This document shows positions 8,885 to 17,947 of a DNA stretch of 64,000 bases, in pieces. The notes under the pieces were generated by a model. The model saw only the letters and a program-made list of their open reading frames with translations, ran no database searches and was not told the DNA's origin. Source of the DNA: Asanoa ishikariensis (GTDB taxonomy: Bacteria > Actinomycetota > Actinomycetes > Mycobacteriales > Micromonosporaceae); the NCBI RefSeq assembly GCF_900107455.1, contig NZ_FNQB01000001.1, positions 2,604,001 through 2,668,000 of the forward strand, given 5' to 3'. Made by a program: the position numbers and the translations under genes. Each line of letters begins with the position of its first letter. The first letter of the stretch is position 1.

Positions 8885-8980
8885 CGCCTTTCCCGGGTCC
8901 GCGTTGGTCCCGACCGTCGCTCCCGCCGGAGACCGCTCCGCTTCGCTCCGCTGCCAGGTCCGCGCTGGGTCGCGCTTCCG

Positions 8981-9030
8981 AGATCTAGGTAAACGGCTGC
9001 TGCTCCCGCAGCATCCCTTTACCTAGATCT
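8981..9030. repeat. Perfect 13-bp inverted repeat, 50-bp cruciform
   Basis: AGATCTAGGTAAA (8981-8993) and its exact complement TTTACCTAGATCT (9018-9030) enclose 24 bases that hold a second stem, GCTGC against GCAGC. The arms are much more AT-rich than the surroundings. The element lies in the 342-bp gap between convergent ctaF and trpD (8830-9171), beyond the ctaF terminator. It may terminate transcription entering from trpD or be a dispersed palindromic repeat. No gene is evident in the gap. Confidence 0.7.
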
Positions 9031-9171
9031 GCCACCAGAGGGGCTTTCGGCGGCGTGCCGGCCGCCGGGTGGGTCGCTCCGCCGACGTGAGTGGGTGGCT
9101 GGCTGCGCCGATGTGGGTGGGTGCAAAAGCAGAAGGCCGCCCCGTGGGGCGGCCTCTCGCACGGGAAGGGG

Positions 9172-10233
9172 TTACAGGCCGTCGGCCTTGGCTGCCTGGG
9201 CGACCTCGACCCAGCGGTCCAGGAGGGCCGCTGCGGCGCCGCTGTCGACGGCGGCGGCCGCGCGCTCCAGCGCCACGCCCAGGGCCGGCAGCAGGTCGTC
9301 GGCGCCGCCGGCGTGGGCGACCAGAGCCGCTGCCGCGTTGACCAGGGTGGCGTCGCGGACCGGGCCGGGCTCGCCGGCCATCACCCGGCGGGCGGCGTCG
9401 GCGTTGAAGGCCGCGTCGCCGCCGCGTAGGTCGCCCGGTGCGGAGCGGGGGAGGCCCAGGTCGACCGTGTCGAGGCGGGTCTCGCGGACCGCGCCGTCGT
9501 GGGCCAGCCAGACCCGGGTCGGCGCGGCGGTGCTGATCTCGTCGAGGCCGTCCTCGCCGCGGACCACGAGCACCGAGTCGCCGCGGCCGGCGAACACCGC
9601 GGCCATCACCGGGGCCATCCGCTCGTCGAAGCAGCCGACCAGGCCGGAGCGGGGGCGCGCCGGGTTGCTCAGCGGGCCGAGGAAGTTGAACGCGGTCGGC
9701 ACGCCGATCTCGCGCCGGGTCGGGCCGGCGTGCCGCATGCCCGGGTGGAACCGGGCCGCGAAGCAGAAGCCGATGCCCGCCTCGGCCACCGTGCGGGCGA
9801 CCCCGGCCGGGCCGAGCTCCAGCGGGATGCCGAAGTGCTCCAGCAGGTCCGCGGTGCCGCACAGCGACGACGCCGCGCGGTTGCCGTGCTTGACCACCCG
9901 CACTCCGCAGGCGGCCACCACCATCGCCGCCATGGTCGAGATGTTGACCGTGTGTGCCCGGTCGCCGCCCGTGCCGACCACGTCGACGGCGTCGGCCCGG
10001 ACCGACTCCGGCAGGTCGACCGTGACCGCGGCCGTGAGCATCGCCTCGACGAGGCCGCCGAGCTCCGCCGGGGTCTCGCCCTTGGCCCGCAGCGCCATCA
10101 TGAACGCGGCGATCTGGGCGGGGGTGGCCGAGCCGGCCATGATCTCGCCCATCGCCCACGCCGTGTCAGGGGTGGCGAGGTCCTCGTCGCGCAGCAGCGC
10201 GGCGAGCAGGTTGGGCCAGGTCCGATCGCCCAT
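9172..10233 (-). CDS. trpD: Anthranilate phosphoribosyltransferase
   Basis: TrpD joins anthranilate to PRPP in tryptophan synthesis. The 353-residue protein shows the PRPP-binding loop [15 protein letters not shown] at about 85-100 and the following [20 protein letters not shown] region, both diagnostic of the family. The start is ATG at 10233 with GGGAGG six bases upstream. It stands apart from other trp genes and next to respiratory genes, as in mycobacteria (Rv2192c, from memory). The upstream neighbour, a receiver-only protein, is on the same strand 47 bp away. Confidence 0.96.
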   Translation of the reverse strand: MGDRTWPNLLAALLRDEDLATPDTAWAMGEIMAGSATPAQIAAFMMALRAKGETPAELGGLVEAMLTAAVTVDLPESVRADAVDVVGTGGDRAHTVNISTMAAMVVAACGVRVVKHGNRAASSLCGTADLLEHFGIPLELGPAGVARTVAEAGIGFCFAARFHPGMRHAGPTRREIGVPTAFNFLGPLSNPARPRSGLVGCFDERMAPVMAAVFAGRGDSVLVVRGEDGLDEISTAAPTRVWLAHDGAVRETRLDTVDLGLPRSAPGDLRGGDAAFNADAARRVMAGEPGPVRDATLVNAAAALVAHAGGADDLLPALGVALERAAAAVDSGAAAALLDRWVEVAQAAKADGL

Positions 10234-10280
10234 GCCGGGCCTCCCGTGTCGGGCCGGAGGTATTGGGGGAGTGGTGCCCG

Positions 10281-10697
10281 TCAGGCGGTGGTGACCGGCC
10301 CGCCGGCGGCGTACGTGCGGAGCATGGCCGCGACGGTGCGGCCGGTCTCGATCGGGTCGAGCGGGAACATCAGGGTGCCCTCGACCTGCGCGTAGGCGGC
10401 CAGCCAGCGGTCGGCGGCCCGGGCCAGCACCAGGCAGACCGGCGGCGAGGCGTTGGGGCGGTCGTCCTTGATCTGCCGGGCCAGGCCCAGGCCACCGGCC
10501 GGGGTCGCCTCGCCGTCGAGCAGCATCAGGTCGATCTCGTAGTCGTCGACCAGGCGTACGCAGGCGTCGTAGTCGTCGGCCTCGACGAACTCGACCCGCA
10601 GGTCAGCCGCCGGCCGGGTGCCCACGGCCAGGCGCATCCGGTCGCGCACCTTCGGGTCGTCGCTGTAGAGCAGGACGGTGTACGTGCGGTCGGTCAT
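10281..10697 (-). CDS. Receiver-domain-only protein, atypical
   Basis: This 138-residue single-domain protein resembles the CheY-like receiver fold. The acidic pair SDDP at 12-15 and a candidate phosphoacceptor D61 in [13 protein letters not shown] are present. The conserved lysine that normally precedes the last beta-strand proline is missing: the site reads GTLMFPLDP, with Phe where Lys is expected. There is no output domain and no adjacent kinase. It is therefore either a stand-alone receiver phosphorylated elsewhere or a pseudo-receiver working by protein contact. It lies between trpD and the CtaG-like gene on the same strand; the 18-bp gap to the latter suggests co-transcription. Function unknown. 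Confidence 0.7.
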   Translation of the reverse strand: MTDRTYTVLLYSDDPKVRDRMRLAVGTRPAADLRVEFVEADDYDACVRLVDDYEIDLMLLDGEATPAGGLGLARQIKDDRPNASPPVCLVLARAADRWLAAYAQVEGTLMFPLDPIETGRTVAAMLRTYAAGGPVTTA

Positions 10698-10715
10698 CGA
10701 AAGGCTCCCACGTGG

Positions 10716-11642
10716 TTAGTCGTGCGCCGCAGATCGTACCGCCGCATCGTTTTGATCTTGAGCCCGCTCCCGGGCCTCCTGCCGGTCCAGCTCGCGGTCG
10801 ATCCGGCGGGCCTCCCGCTCGGAGGCGCGGATCCACTGCACCACCAGCACCGCGATCATCGTCACACTGACGAACTCGCCGCCCGCCCAGAGGATGCCGC
10901 CGGCGGCCCGCTGGTCGTCGAACGGGTTGGCCCAGGCCAGGTGGAGCGACGGGTACCAGTCGCCGCCGAGCAGCGTCGTGCTCTGCATGATGGTCAGCCC
11001 GAGCACCGTGTGGAACGGCACGGACAGCAGCATCAGCAGGGCGCGGGCCGGGTACGGCCAGCGGCCGGGCAGCGGGTCGAGGCCGAGCAGCGGCCAGAAG
11101 AACAGGCAGCCGACCAGGATGAAGTGCGCGTGGGTGAGCTCGTGCAGCCACTCGTGCCGGAGCGTCTGCTCGTAGAGCCCGGTGAAGTAGAGCGCGAACG
11201 GGGTGGCCACGAACAGGCCGAACGCCACGAGCGGGAAGGTGAGCACCTTCGCCACGTGGCTGTGCACGACCGCGAGCAGCCGGCGCCGGGGCGCGCCGTG
11301 CAGCACACGCAGGGCCAACGTCATCGGCGCGCCGAGCGCGAGGAAGATCGGCGCGACCATGGACAACACCATGTGTTGCACCATGTGGACCGAGAGCAAC
11401 GTCGTGTCGTACGCGTGCAGGCCACTGACCGTAACCGAGGCGATACCGCCGAGGCCCGGGAACAGGAAGAACACCGTGCGGGAGACCGGCCACCGGTCGC
11501 CGCGCAGGCGGAGCCGGTGCACGCCGTACAGGTACAGCCCCGCCGCCACGACCAGTAGGACCGACAACCAGCTGTTGAGCCGGATCTCGGTGAACACCGA
11601 CGCGATGGTGAACGGCGGGGGCGTCGCTTCTGCCAGGACCAC
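10716..11642 (-). CDS. Cytochrome c oxidase assembly protein, caa3 CtaG type
   Basis: This 308-residue polytopic membrane protein belongs to the CtaG family implicated in copper delivery to, or assembly of, aa3-type oxidases. It contains family histidine motifs in membrane segments: HMVQHMVLSM (about residues 78-87), HEWLHELTHAHFI and FHTVLGLTIM. About seven hydrophobic segments are visible. The C-terminal cytosolic tail is charged (DRQEARERAQ). The start is GTG at 11642 with no obvious ribosome binding site. It is divergent from ctaE across about 100 bp, which agrees with a role in oxidase biogenesis. Confidence 0.88.
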   Translation of the reverse strand: MVLAEATPPPFTIASVFTEIRLNSWLSVLLVVAAGLYLYGVHRLRLRGDRWPVSRTVFFLFPGLGGIASVTVSGLHAYDTTLLSVHMVQHMVLSMVAPIFLALGAPMTLALRVLHGAPRRRLLAVVHSHVAKVLTFPLVAFGLFVATPFALYFTGLYEQTLRHEWLHELTHAHFILVGCLFFWPLLGLDPLPGRWPYPARALLMLLSVPFHTVLGLTIMQSTTLLGGDWYPSLHLAWANPFDDQRAAGGILWAGGEFVSVTMIAVLVVQWIRASEREARRIDRELDRQEARERAQDQNDAAVRSAAHD

Positions 11643-11745
11643 GCAGCCAGGTTAGTACCGGGTAGGTTGGTGGCATTTGCCGGGCCACGGCGCGGCGGAT
11701 GCACCCCCGCGATCGTCTTCGCTCGTGGAGCGCAATAATGACCGC

Positions 11746-12345
11746 GTGACTGCGGCCCCAGCGATCGACAAGAGCCGGATCCATTCCCTGACGAGACCAA
11801 ACATGGTCTCGGTGGGAACGATCGTCTGGCTCTCCAGTGAACTGATGTTCTTCGCGGCTTTGTTCGCGATGTACTTCTCGATTCGCGCTGCGGCGCCTGA
11901 GCTCTGGGCGGAACACACGCCAGAGCTCAACATCCCGTACGCGACGACGTTCACGGTCATCCTGGTGCTCTCGTCGATCACCTGCCAGATGGGCGTGTTC
12001 GCCGCCGAGCGGGGCGACGTCTACAAGCTGCGGCAGTGGTTCACGCTGACGTTCTTCATGGGTCTGACGTTCCTGTGCGGCCAGCTCTTCGAGTACCACA
12101 CGCTGGTCGGCGAGGGCATCAAGATCAACACGGACGGCTACGGCTCCATGTTCTACCTGACCACCGGCTTCCACGGCCTGCACGTGGCCGGCGGTCTCCT
12201 CGCCTTCATCATCTACATGATCCGGACGACGATGGGGCGCTTCACCCCGGCGCAGGCGACGACGGCGATCGTCGTGTCGTACTACTGGCATTTCGTCGAC
12301 GTCGTGTGGATCGGCCTCTTCCTCATGATCTACGGTCTCCAGTGA
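11746..12345 (+). CDS. ctaE: Cytochrome c oxidase subunit III
   Basis: This is subunit III of the aa3 oxidase, about 199 residues with five transmembrane helices. The sequence [20 protein letters not shown] and the C-terminal HGLHVAGGL and [13 protein letters not shown] motifs are hallmark features. The chosen start is GTG at 11746; an upstream in-frame extension lacks family similarity. It begins the ctaE-qcrC-qcrA-qcrB run. A 73-bp gap separates it from qcrC. Confidence 0.95.
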   Translation: MTAAPAIDKSRIHSLTRPNMVSVGTIVWLSSELMFFAALFAMYFSIRAAAPELWAEHTPELNIPYATTFTVILVLSSITCQMGVFAAERGDVYKLRQWFTLTFFMGLTFLCGQLFEYHTLVGEGIKINTDGYGSMFYLTTGFHGLHVAGGLLAFIIYMIRTTMGRFTPAQATTAIVVSYYWHFVDVVWIGLFLMIYGLQ

Positions 12346-12418
12346 TCATGAGCGTCACGTTTCCGACCCCAGCGCCGTCCCAGGGACAAGGTCGCACACC
12401 CGTGAAGGACAAAGCCTG

Positions 12419-13249
12419 ATGACATCTCCGCACCGGTCCGGCGGTCTGCTCGCCCGGATGCGCAGGAGGCGCGCCGTGCCGCGGAGCCGGGCCCGTCGCC
12501 GAGCCGCTTCGGCGCTCCGGCTGATCGCGGCCCTCGTCTTCGCCGGTGGCCTCTACACGGCGTTCGCGCCGGCCATCTCCGCCCAGGACGCACCGCTGTC
12601 CCCGGCCGCCATGGAGGGCAAGGCGCTCTTCGACACGAGCTGCATCAGCTGCCACGGCATGAACGGCCAGGGCATCGAGGGTCGCGGCCCGAGCCTGATC
12701 GGCGTCGGCGGCGCCTCGGTCGAGTTCCAGGTCAGCACCGGCCGCATGCCGCTCGGCTCGCAGGGCGCGCAGGCGCTGGAGAAGCCCCCCGTCTTCAACG
12801 AGGAGCAGACCCGCCAGCTCGCGCAGTACGTGCAGGAGCTCGGCGGTGGCCCGCAGCTACCGGAGGGCAACGACCTGCACTCGGGCGGCGACATCGCCGC
12901 GGGAGGTCAGATCTTCCGCCTCAACTGCTCGTCCTGCCACGCCTTCGGCGGTGGCGGCGGCGCGCTGTCCTCGGGCAAGTTCGCGCCGCGGATCAGCGAC
13001 ACCGACGACCGGGTCATCTGGGCCGCGATGCTCTCCGGCCCGCAGAACATGCCCGTGTTCGGTGACAACCAGCTCACCCCGGACCAGAAGCGCGACGTGA
13101 TCGCGTACATCCAGGAGACGCTGAAGGACCGCGACCCGGGCGGCTTCAACCTCGGCCGGCTCGGCCCGACGACCGAAGGCCTCGCGGTCTTCGTCGTGGG
13201 CATCACCGCGCTGATCTTCACGGCACTGTGGATTGCGGGGAAGTCATGA
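12419..13249 (+). CDS. qcrC: Ubiquinol-cytochrome c reductase dihaem cytochrome c subunit
   Basis: QcrC is the dihaem cytochrome cc of the actinobacterial bcc complex, replacing soluble cytochrome c and passing electrons straight to CtaC. The 276-residue protein has an N-terminal arginine-rich leader and membrane segment (about 30-55). Two haem c sites follow, CISCH at 75-79 and CSSCH at 170-174, and a C-terminal anchor lies at about 250-272. Its stop overlaps the qcrA start (ATGA). The dihaem arrangement implies a covalent supercomplex-type electron path. Confidence 0.96.
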   Translation: MTSPHRSGGLLARMRRRRAVPRSRARRRAASALRLIAALVFAGGLYTAFAPAISAQDAPLSPAAMEGKALFDTSCISCHGMNGQGIEGRGPSLIGVGGASVEFQVSTGRMPLGSQGAQALEKPPVFNEEQTRQLAQYVQELGGGPQLPEGNDLHSGGDIAAGGQIFRLNCSSCHAFGGGGGALSSGKFAPRISDTDDRVIWAAMLSGPQNMPVFGDNQLTPDQKRDVIAYIQETLKDRDPGGFNLGRLGPTTEGLAVFVVGITALIFTALWIAGKS

Positions 13250-14382
13250 CCGTCCAGACCACCGGAGGCAACGGCAACGGCCACGGGTCGTCCGTTCCGG
13301 AGGAGATCGACTACGACGACCCGCGTACGACCCGGTTCGAGAAGGTCAAGGCCGCCGCCCGCCAGGACGGCGTCGACATCGTGCACTACGAGCCGCAGTT
13401 CCCCGAGCGGGGTTCGCGGCTCGAGAAGCGGATGTCCCGCAACGTCTCGTTCATGTTCCTGCTCGTCGGGCTGTTCTCGACGGCGTTCATCGTGCTCTAC
13501 ATCGTCTGGCCCTGGCGCTACAAGCAGGGCGACGTGATGATGAAGTACTACACGCCGCTGCTCGGCATCACGCTCGGCCTGGCGCTGCTGTTCCTCGCCT
13601 TCGCGATCCTCACCTGGGGCAAGAAGCTGCTGCCCAAGGAGGTCTCGATCCAGGACCGGCACGACGGCGGGGCGCCCGAGGGCGACCGCCGGGCGGTCGG
13701 CCAGACCCTGGCCTACATGGTCGAGGAGCTCGGCGTGAAGCGCCGGCCACTGCTCGGCCTCGCGGCCGCGGCCGGGCTCGCCCCGGTGGCCGCGGTCGTG
13801 GCGGCACCGCTGATCGGTGGGTTGATCAAGAACCCGCACGCCGACAACCAGATGTTCGTCACCGGCTGGGCGCCGATCAAGGAGCCCGACGGCAGCACCC
13901 GGCTGGTCCGGCTGACGCGCGACGACGGCACCCCGATCCGGCCCGCCGACGTGAGCGCCGGCGGCCAGATGACGGTCTTCCCCGGCATCCCCGAGGGCGC
14001 CACCAACGTGCACGCCGACTCACCGACGCTGCTGATCCACCTGCGGCCCGACGACGCGGCCGTGTCGCGAGCCAACAACGTCAAGGGCACCGGGCACGAC
14101 AAGTTCGACCGCGGCGACTTCATGTACGGCGACTACATCGCGTACTCGAAGATCTGCACGCACGCGGGCTGCCCGGCGAGCCTCTACGAGCAGCAGACCA
14201 ACCGGCTGCTCTGCCCCTGCCACCAGTCGCAGTTCCTCATCACCGACAACGCCAAGCCCGTCTTCGGCCCTGCGAGCCGCAGCCTGCCGCAGCTTCCGCT
14301 GGACGTCGATGACGAGGGATACTTCGTGGCGAGGTCGGACTACCAGGCCACCGTCGGCCCTGACTTCTGGGAGCGGCCGTGA
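13246..14382 (+). CDS. qcrA: Rieske iron-sulfur subunit of the bcc complex
   Basis: QcrA has 378 residues. As typical for actinobacteria, it carries an N-terminal extension with three membrane segments (about 66-88, 102-124 and 168-192) ahead of the Rieske domain. The [2Fe-2S] ligands are in CTHAGC (304-309) and CPCH (323-326). The third membrane helix is preceded by twin basic residues, in keeping with the known Sec/Tat dual insertion of these proteins. The start is ATG at 13246 within an ATGA overlap with qcrC, and the gene ends in a GTGA overlap with qcrB. Confidence 0.96.
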   Translation: MTVQTTGGNGNGHGSSVPEEIDYDDPRTTRFEKVKAAARQDGVDIVHYEPQFPERGSRLEKRMSRNVSFMFLLVGLFSTAFIVLYIVWPWRYKQGDVMMKYYTPLLGITLGLALLFLAFAILTWGKKLLPKEVSIQDRHDGGAPEGDRRAVGQTLAYMVEELGVKRRPLLGLAAAAGLAPVAAVVAAPLIGGLIKNPHADNQMFVTGWAPIKEPDGSTRLVRLTRDDGTPIRPADVSAGGQMTVFPGIPEGATNVHADSPTLLIHLRPDDAAVSRANNVKGTGHDKFDRGDFMYGDYIAYSKICTHAGCPASLYEQQTNRLLCPCHQSQFLITDNAKPVFGPASRSLPQLPLDVDDEGYFVARSDYQATVGPDFWERP

Positions 14383-15983
14383 AGCGCCGAAAGATTGACC
14401 TGAAGACCCTGCCGGCCAAGGCGGGCAACGAGGTCGAGGACCGGCTCGGCGTAGCCACCCCGCTGCGCAGCATCATCAACAAGGTCTTCCCCGACCACTG
14501 GTCGTTCCTGCTGGGCGAGATCGCGCTGTTCTCGTTCATCGTCCTGCTGCTGACCGGCACGTTCCTGACCCTCTTCTTCGAGCCTTCGCTCAAGGAGGTC
14601 ACGTACGACGGCAGCTACACCCCGCTGCGGGGTGTGCACATGTCGGCGGCGTACGCCTCGTCGCTGGACCTGTCGTTCGACGTCCGCGGTGGTCTGGTCA
14701 TGCGCCAGATGCACCACTGGTCGGCGCTGGTCTTCATGGCCGCGATCATCGTGCACATGCTGCGCATCTTCTTCACGGGTGCGTACCGCAAGCCGCGTGA
14801 GGTCAACTGGATCATCGGTTCGCTGCTGTTCTGGATCGGCTTCCTCGCCGGCTTCACCGGCTACTCGCTCCCGGACGACGCGCTCTCCGGCACGGGCCTG
14901 CGGATCGCCTCGGCGATCATGCTGTCCATCCCGGTGATCGGCACGTGGCTCACCTCGTCGATCTTCAACGGCGAGTTCCCGGGCGACATCATCATCAGCC
15001 GGTTCTTCATCGCACACGTGCTGCTGATCCCGGCGTTGCTGGTCGCACTGATATCCGTGCACCTCGCGCTGGTGTTCAAACAGAAGCACACCCAGTGGCC
15101 CGGCCCCGGCCGGACCAACACCAACGTGGTCGGCGAGCGGTTCTTCCCCCGCTACACGATCAAGCAGGCCGGCTTCTTCATGGCCGTCGCCGGCGTGATC
15201 GCGGTGCTCGCCGGTGTGCTCCAGATCAACCCGATCTGGCTGTTCGGCCCGTACGAGGCCGGTGTCGTGTCGGCGGCGTCGCAGCCTGACTGGTACGTCA
15301 TGTTCCTCGACGGCTCGACCCGGTTGATGCCCGCCTGGCAGATAAACATCGGCATAGGCAACGGGTACGTCATCCCGCCGATCTTCTGGCCGACGGTGGT
15401 GCTGCCCGGCATCCTGACCACGCTGCCGCTGGCGTATCCGTTCATCGAGGCGCGGCTCAACAAGGACAACAAGATCCACAACCTGCTGCAGCGCCCGCGT
15501 GACGTGCCCCAGCGCACCGCACTCGGCGCCATGGCGGTGGCGTTCTTCCTGGTGCTGACCCTGTCCGGCGGCAACGACGTGATCGCCGACAAGTTCAACA
15601 TCAGCCTGAACGCGATGACCTGGGCCGGCCGGATCGGCTTGCTGATCCTGCCGCCGCTGGCCTACTGGGTGGCCTACCGGATCTGCCTGGGCCTCCAGCA
15701 GCACGACCGCGAGGTGCTGGCACACGGCGTCGAGACCGGCATCATCCGGCGCTCGCCGGACGGCCGCTTCTACGAGGTCCACCAGCCGCTGGGCCACGAC
15801 CACGAGGCGCTTCCTTACGCCGGCTGGGTCGTCCCGAAGAAGATGAACCGCCTGGGCGCGCTCGGCCCGGCGCTCAAGGGCTTCTTCCGGCCGCTCGAAC
15901 GCCCCGCCGAGGCTCCGGTCTCACCCGGCCACCCGCCGGTCGAGGCGGCGCCCGAACGGCGCGAGATCGAGTCCAAGCACTGA
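14379..15983 (+). CDS. qcrB: Cytochrome b subunit of the bcc complex
   Basis: QcrB is the quinol-oxidising cytochrome b. The 534-residue protein has the usual N-terminal cytochrome b core. Haem-ligand regions are MRQMHHWSALVFMAAIIVHMLRI and a later FFIAHVLLIPALLVALISVHL-like helix, seen at about residues 107-130 and 205-230. The quinol-site sequence near the PEWY position reads QPDWY. An actinobacterial C-terminal cytosolic tail of about 90 residues follows. The GTG at 14379 overlaps the qcrA stop. A perfect hairpin closes the operon. Confidence 0.95.
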   Translation: MKRRKIDLKTLPAKAGNEVEDRLGVATPLRSIINKVFPDHWSFLLGEIALFSFIVLLLTGTFLTLFFEPSLKEVTYDGSYTPLRGVHMSAAYASSLDLSFDVRGGLVMRQMHHWSALVFMAAIIVHMLRIFFTGAYRKPREVNWIIGSLLFWIGFLAGFTGYSLPDDALSGTGLRIASAIMLSIPVIGTWLTSSIFNGEFPGDIIISRFFIAHVLLIPALLVALISVHLALVFKQKHTQWPGPGRTNTNVVGERFFPRYTIKQAGFFMAVAGVIAVLAGVLQINPIWLFGPYEAGVVSAASQPDWYVMFLDGSTRLMPAWQINIGIGNGYVIPPIFWPTVVLPGILTTLPLAYPFIEARLNKDNKIHNLLQRPRDVPQRTALGAMAVAFFLVLTLSGGNDVIADKFNISLNAMTWAGRIGLLILPPLAYWVAYRICLGLQQHDREVLAHGVETGIIRRSPDGRFYEVHQPLGHDHEALPYAGWVVPKKMNRLGALGPALKGFFRPLERPAEAPVSPGHPPVEAAPERREIESKH

Positions 15984-15993
15984 GGTTGGCTTG

Positions 15994-16032
15994 GCGAAGG
16001 GCGAGGATCCCGCTGGGATCCTCGCCCTTCGC
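15994..16032 (+). terminator. Perfect 18-bp hairpin ending the qcr operon
   Basis: An 18-bp perfect stem running 15994-16011 and 16015-16032 with loop GCT begins 10 bp after the qcrB stop. It is the strongest hairpin in the window. Confidence 0.85.
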
Positions 16033-16150
16033 GTGTGCGGCGACACGCCGACCCACTTCCCACGGTGCGACCACGGAGCGTGGCAGCGTGGCCCGTGAGT
16101 GGTGATGACGGCCACTCGCGTTCGGGTTCCGCTCTTCGAAAGGAGACGCC

Positions 16151-16336
16151 ATGCGTGGCGAAGAGGAACTCACCTGCTCCGTGTGTGGCACAGCGCTGCC
16201 GTTCGGTCACCCGACCGACAGCCCGGAGCTGATGTGCGAAGGCTGCGGCGCCGCCGTGGTCGTCGCCCCGATCACGGTCTGGCTGCGCTACAGCCGCAAG
16301 GGCGGCGTAGCACCGGTGCAACGCAGCGCGGCCTAG
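16151..16336 (+). CDS. Small zinc-ribbon protein
   Basis: This 61-residue protein has two knuckles, CSVCG (about 9-13) and CEGCG (about 29-33), the four-cysteine pattern of a zinc ribbon. AAAGGAG lies five bases before the ATG at 16151, giving good support that this short gene is translated. It lies 117 bp beyond the qcr terminator and converges with a hypothetical gene. Its role is unknown; such proteins often bind nucleic acid or serve as structural partners. Confidence 0.7.
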   Translation: MRGEEELTCSVCGTALPFGHPTDSPELMCEGCGAAVVVAPITVWLRYSRKGGVAPVQRSAA

Positions 16337-16349
16337 GCCGGGTGGCTGC

Positions 16350-16784
16350 TTAGGTCGGTGTGGCCGTCCGGGCCAGCGGGTCGGTCTCTCCCTGCAGCGC
16401 GGGGTTGCCCATCGGCTCGACGGTGTCGTCGGTTCGGGCGTAGCGCTGGCTGAGCAGCGCGCTCTTGGCCAGGCCGACCTGGTGTGCCTCGACGAACACC
16501 GCCTCGCTGCGGTTGCCGTCGACCGTCAGGTAGCCGTCCCAGGCCAGGGCGACCGCCGTAGTGCCGGCCGGCACAGTGGCCAGTGCCGCCCGGCCGGCGT
16601 TGACGCTGTCGGTCAGGTCGCCGTCCGCCACGAAACGGGTCAGGTCGCGACTGCCGTCGGCCCGGTCGAGGAACGCGAACGGCACGAAGCCTTCGGGGGC
16701 GATCGCGGCGTTCTCCAGCGCGTAGTCCAGGGCGGCGAAGAGCAGGTCCAGGCTCGACTCCGACATGTCGTCCAACACCGTCAT
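16350..16784 (-). CDS. Conserved hypothetical protein
   Basis: This 144-residue soluble protein has no domain I recognise. It starts MTVLDDMSESSLDLLF. It is mostly mixed alpha/beta with a regular pattern of acidic residues and a central stretch VALAWDGYLTVDGNRSEAVF that looks like antiparallel beta strands. There is no signal peptide or membrane segment. The gene ends 13 bp from the convergent zinc-ribbon gene. It lies 10 bp downstream of the alpha/beta-hydrolase gene on the same strand, so it is likely the distal member of that unit. Confidence 0.6.
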   Translation of the reverse strand: MTVLDDMSESSLDLLFAALDYALENAAIAPEGFVPFAFLDRADGSRDLTRFVADGDLTDSVNAGRAALATVPAGTTAVALAWDGYLTVDGNRSEAVFVEAHQVGLAKSALLSQRYARTDDTVEPMGNPALQGETDPLARTATPT

Positions 16785-16794
16785 GCCGAGCAGA

Positions 16795-17640
16795 CTAGGT
16801 GATCTTCTCTGCGGCGTCCGACCCGTTCAGGCCGGCGAACCAGTCCTGGATCAGGGCGGTGACGGGCTCGGGCGCGCGTACCCACGAGAAATGGGCCGGC
16901 CGCCCCTCCGCCTTGACCCGCGCGATGCGCTCGCGCCGGACCGGCGCCCGGCGCAGCTTGGCGGCCGTGTGGTCGACGGCCTCGTGCGGCGTGTAGATGT
17001 CGCCGTCGATGCTGATCGCGAGCACCGGCGTGGTCACATCGGCCACGGCGGCGTCGGCGCCCGGGAACCGGCCCGTGCGCGCGGTCCGCGCCCAGTCGGT
17101 CATCACCCGGCGGGCCTGCCGGCCGCCGAACGTCCAGCCGGGCCAGAAGCGGAGGACCGTCGAGACCGCCCCGATCGCCTGCGTGGACGCCCAGATGACC
17201 AGGCCGTGTCTCGGGTACGCCCGCCAGTAGGGCACCGCGGCCGCCACCAGGGCGATCCCGTCGACCGGTGCGTCCGGCGTGGTCGCGAGGTGCAGCAGCC
17301 CGGCCTGACCGCCGAGCGAATGCCCGATCAGCAGGACCCGGCGGTCGTCGGCCTTGAGCTCGGCGAGCACGGCGCCGACGTCGTCGGCCAGGTCGGCGTA
17401 GCCGTAGCGGGACGAGCGCCCGGCCCGCGGCCTGCTGTCGCCGGTGCCGCGTAGGTCGGCGACCACCACCGCGAAGCCCGCGGCAACCAGGGACTCCGCC
17501 AAGGGCCGGTAGAAGCGCGCGGCGGCACCCATCGCGGGCAGCACCACGGCGACCGGCGCGGTCGGCGAGGGCGAGGGGTAGTGGTGCAGCGCGAGCCGAT
17601 CGGACCCGCGGTCGAGGAACTCCGGGTCAGTCGGACTCAC
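16795..17640 (-). CDS. Alpha/beta-hydrolase fold serine hydrolase
   Basis: This is a 281-residue alpha/beta hydrolase. The oxyanion region PAMGAAARFY (about 35-44), the nucleophile elbow GHSLGG with S108, an acidic residue in ISIDGDIYTP and a late histidine in RPAHFSWV form a plausible triad. The fold and lid sequence resemble lysophospholipase-like hydrolases; the substrate is unknown. The GTG start at 17640 lies inside the upstream AsnC-domain gene (14-bp overlap), so translation is probably coupled. Confidence 0.82.
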   Translation of the reverse strand: MSPTDPEFLDRGSDRLALHHYPSPSPTAPVAVVLPAMGAAARFYRPLAESLVAAGFAVVVADLRGTGDSRPRAGRSSRYGYADLADDVGAVLAELKADDRRVLLIGHSLGGQAGLLHLATTPDAPVDGIALVAAAVPYWRAYPRHGLVIWASTQAIGAVSTVLRFWPGWTFGGRQARRVMTDWARTARTGRFPGADAAVADVTTPVLAISIDGDIYTPHEAVDHTAAKLRRAPVRRERIARVKAEGRPAHFSWVRAPEPVTALIQDWFAGLNGSDAAEKIT

Positions 17641-17914
17641 GGAGACCGATCGCGAACGCCTCTTCGAGGTCGTGCTGCGAGTAGGCCCGGAACGCGATGT
17701 GGGTGTCGGTGCTGATCACACCGTCGACCTTGGAGATGCCGCCCGCGATCACGTCGGCGATCTGGTCGAACTCGCGGACCCGGACGATCGCGATCAGGTC
17801 GACGCCGCCCGCGACGGAGTAGACCTCGCTGACGCCGTTGATGTCGGCCAGCTTCTCGGCCACCTCGGGGATCGAGTCGGCGGCGCAGTCGATCAGGACG
17901 ATCGCGGTGATCAC
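17627..17914 (-). CDS. Stand-alone Lrp/AsnC ligand-binding domain protein
   Basis: This 95-residue protein consists only of the RAM-type ligand-binding domain of Lrp/AsnC regulators, with the typical beginning AIVLIDCAADSIPEVAEKLADINGV in outline and a ferredoxin-like fold pattern. There is no DNA-binding domain. Stand-alone versions form oligomers that sense amino acids or other small ligands and work with partner proteins. GAGGAG lies seven bases before the GTG at 17914. It overlaps the hydrolase gene by 14 bp. Confidence 0.85.
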   Translation of the reverse strand: MITAIVLIDCAADSIPEVAEKLADINGVSEVYSVAGGVDLIAIVRVREFDQIADVIAGGISKVDGVISTDTHIAFRAYSQHDLEEAFAIGLRESD

Positions 17915-17947
17915 CGATGGGCTCCTCTCGTCGTGCCTGGAGGCATG

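Noticed and set aside
8885-8980. A second terminator between the ctaF terminator and the AGATCTAGGTAAA repeat
   Set aside because: The stretch has short GC-rich matches only, none forming a stem longer than about 6 bp.
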